A DNA stretch of 64,000 nucleotides from Nostoc sp. TCL240-02 (GTDB lineage: Bacteria > Cyanobacteriota > Cyanobacteriia > Cyanobacteriales > Nostocaceae), in contig NZ_CP040094.1 of the NCBI RefSeq assembly GCF_013343235.1, forward strand, positions 613,501 to 677,500. The letters are read 5' to 3'. Under the pieces are notes generated by a model. The model was not told the DNA's origin. It was given only the letters and a program-made list of their open reading frames with translations, and searched no databases. Below, piece by piece: positions 63,920 through 64,000 of the stretch. Position 1 is the first letter of the stretch. Each line of letters opens with the position of its first letter. Made by a program: the position numbers and the translations under genes.

Positions 63920-64000
63920 CGAATCAGAGTATGGGATTGATTCTCAACCTCCCATACTTGGCTTGCATAATTTTGACGACGAAACAGAGCTACTACGAGG
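63920..64000. other. End of window, no feature
   Basis: The last 81 bases are spacer after the PpiC-type gene. TATGGGA...TCCCATA words (63930-63960) form a short inverted repeat. No start codon with a ribosome binding site is seen. Confidence 0.4.

Overview
The window is a chromosome-type stretch from a filamentous, heterocyst-forming cyanobacterium, most likely Nostoc or a close relative. Several signs agree: very frequent GCGATCGC (HIP1) octamers, intergenic low-complexity and palindromic repeats of the Nostoc kind, a HetP-family protein, chlB of the dark-operative protochlorophyllide reductase, a Psb32-like TPM protein, CyRepA1-type replication protein, and the cyanobacterial L33-S18-RNase gene order. 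The assignment is inference from gene content; no rRNA or tRNA gene was seen.

Layout. 0-11.8 kb: end of rsmH, an ExbB/TolQ protein, a cblD (MMADHC)-like protein, an LRR protein, a K+ channel with RCK domain, argD, small membrane proteins, a pentapeptide protein, an Rrf2 regulator and a PAS histidine kinase. 12.0-13.8 kb: an IS1634-family element inserted into a small MITE. 13.9-19.8 kb: sugar phosphorylase/beta-phosphoglucomutase fusion and sucrose synthase, separated by a 21-bp tandem repeat. 20-31 kb: HetP-like protein, a CBS-PAS hybrid kinase, a class V aminotransferase and moeA. 31.7-43.5 kb: mostly housekeeping genes (rpmG-rpsR-RNase, rpmI-rplT, copper amine oxidase, cyclophilin, chlB), plus a parDE locus whose toxin gene has a stop codon. 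43.9-49.1 kb: an accessory patch with an IS5-type element using a -1 slippery site, a truncated yoeB-like toxin gene and a 1051-residue primase-helicase of plasmid type. 49-64 kb: housekeeping and conserved cyanobacterial genes (metallophosphatase, M48 protease, metal-binding lipoprotein, YtxH-DUF948 pair, Psb32-like, cobH-like, dapB, PpiC-type isomerase).

The clearest new observations are structural. Three copies of a 116-133 bp MITE share the end CAATACTTTTCGG and each sits between 10-bp direct repeats (two exact, one 8/10); one copy is split by the IS1634 element, and an intact copy at 29.2 kb gives the empty site. Intergenic repeats also lie in frame inside two genes: in the linker of the phosphorylase/mutase fusion and inside moeA. 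An orphan Rho-independent terminator with a CU-rich leader near dapB looks like a short sRNA gene, possibly under NtcA. The 43.9-49.1 kb patch reads as a remnant of an integrated plasmid.

Metabolically the window joins sucrose cleavage (SusA) to a disaccharide phosphorylase and a phosphoglucomutase, arginine and lysine synthesis (argD, dapB), molybdenum cofactor (moeA), corrin (cobH-like, cblD-like) and dark chlorophyll synthesis (chlB). All coordinates, motifs and repeat matches were read by eye; families are assigned from recognised motifs without database searches.
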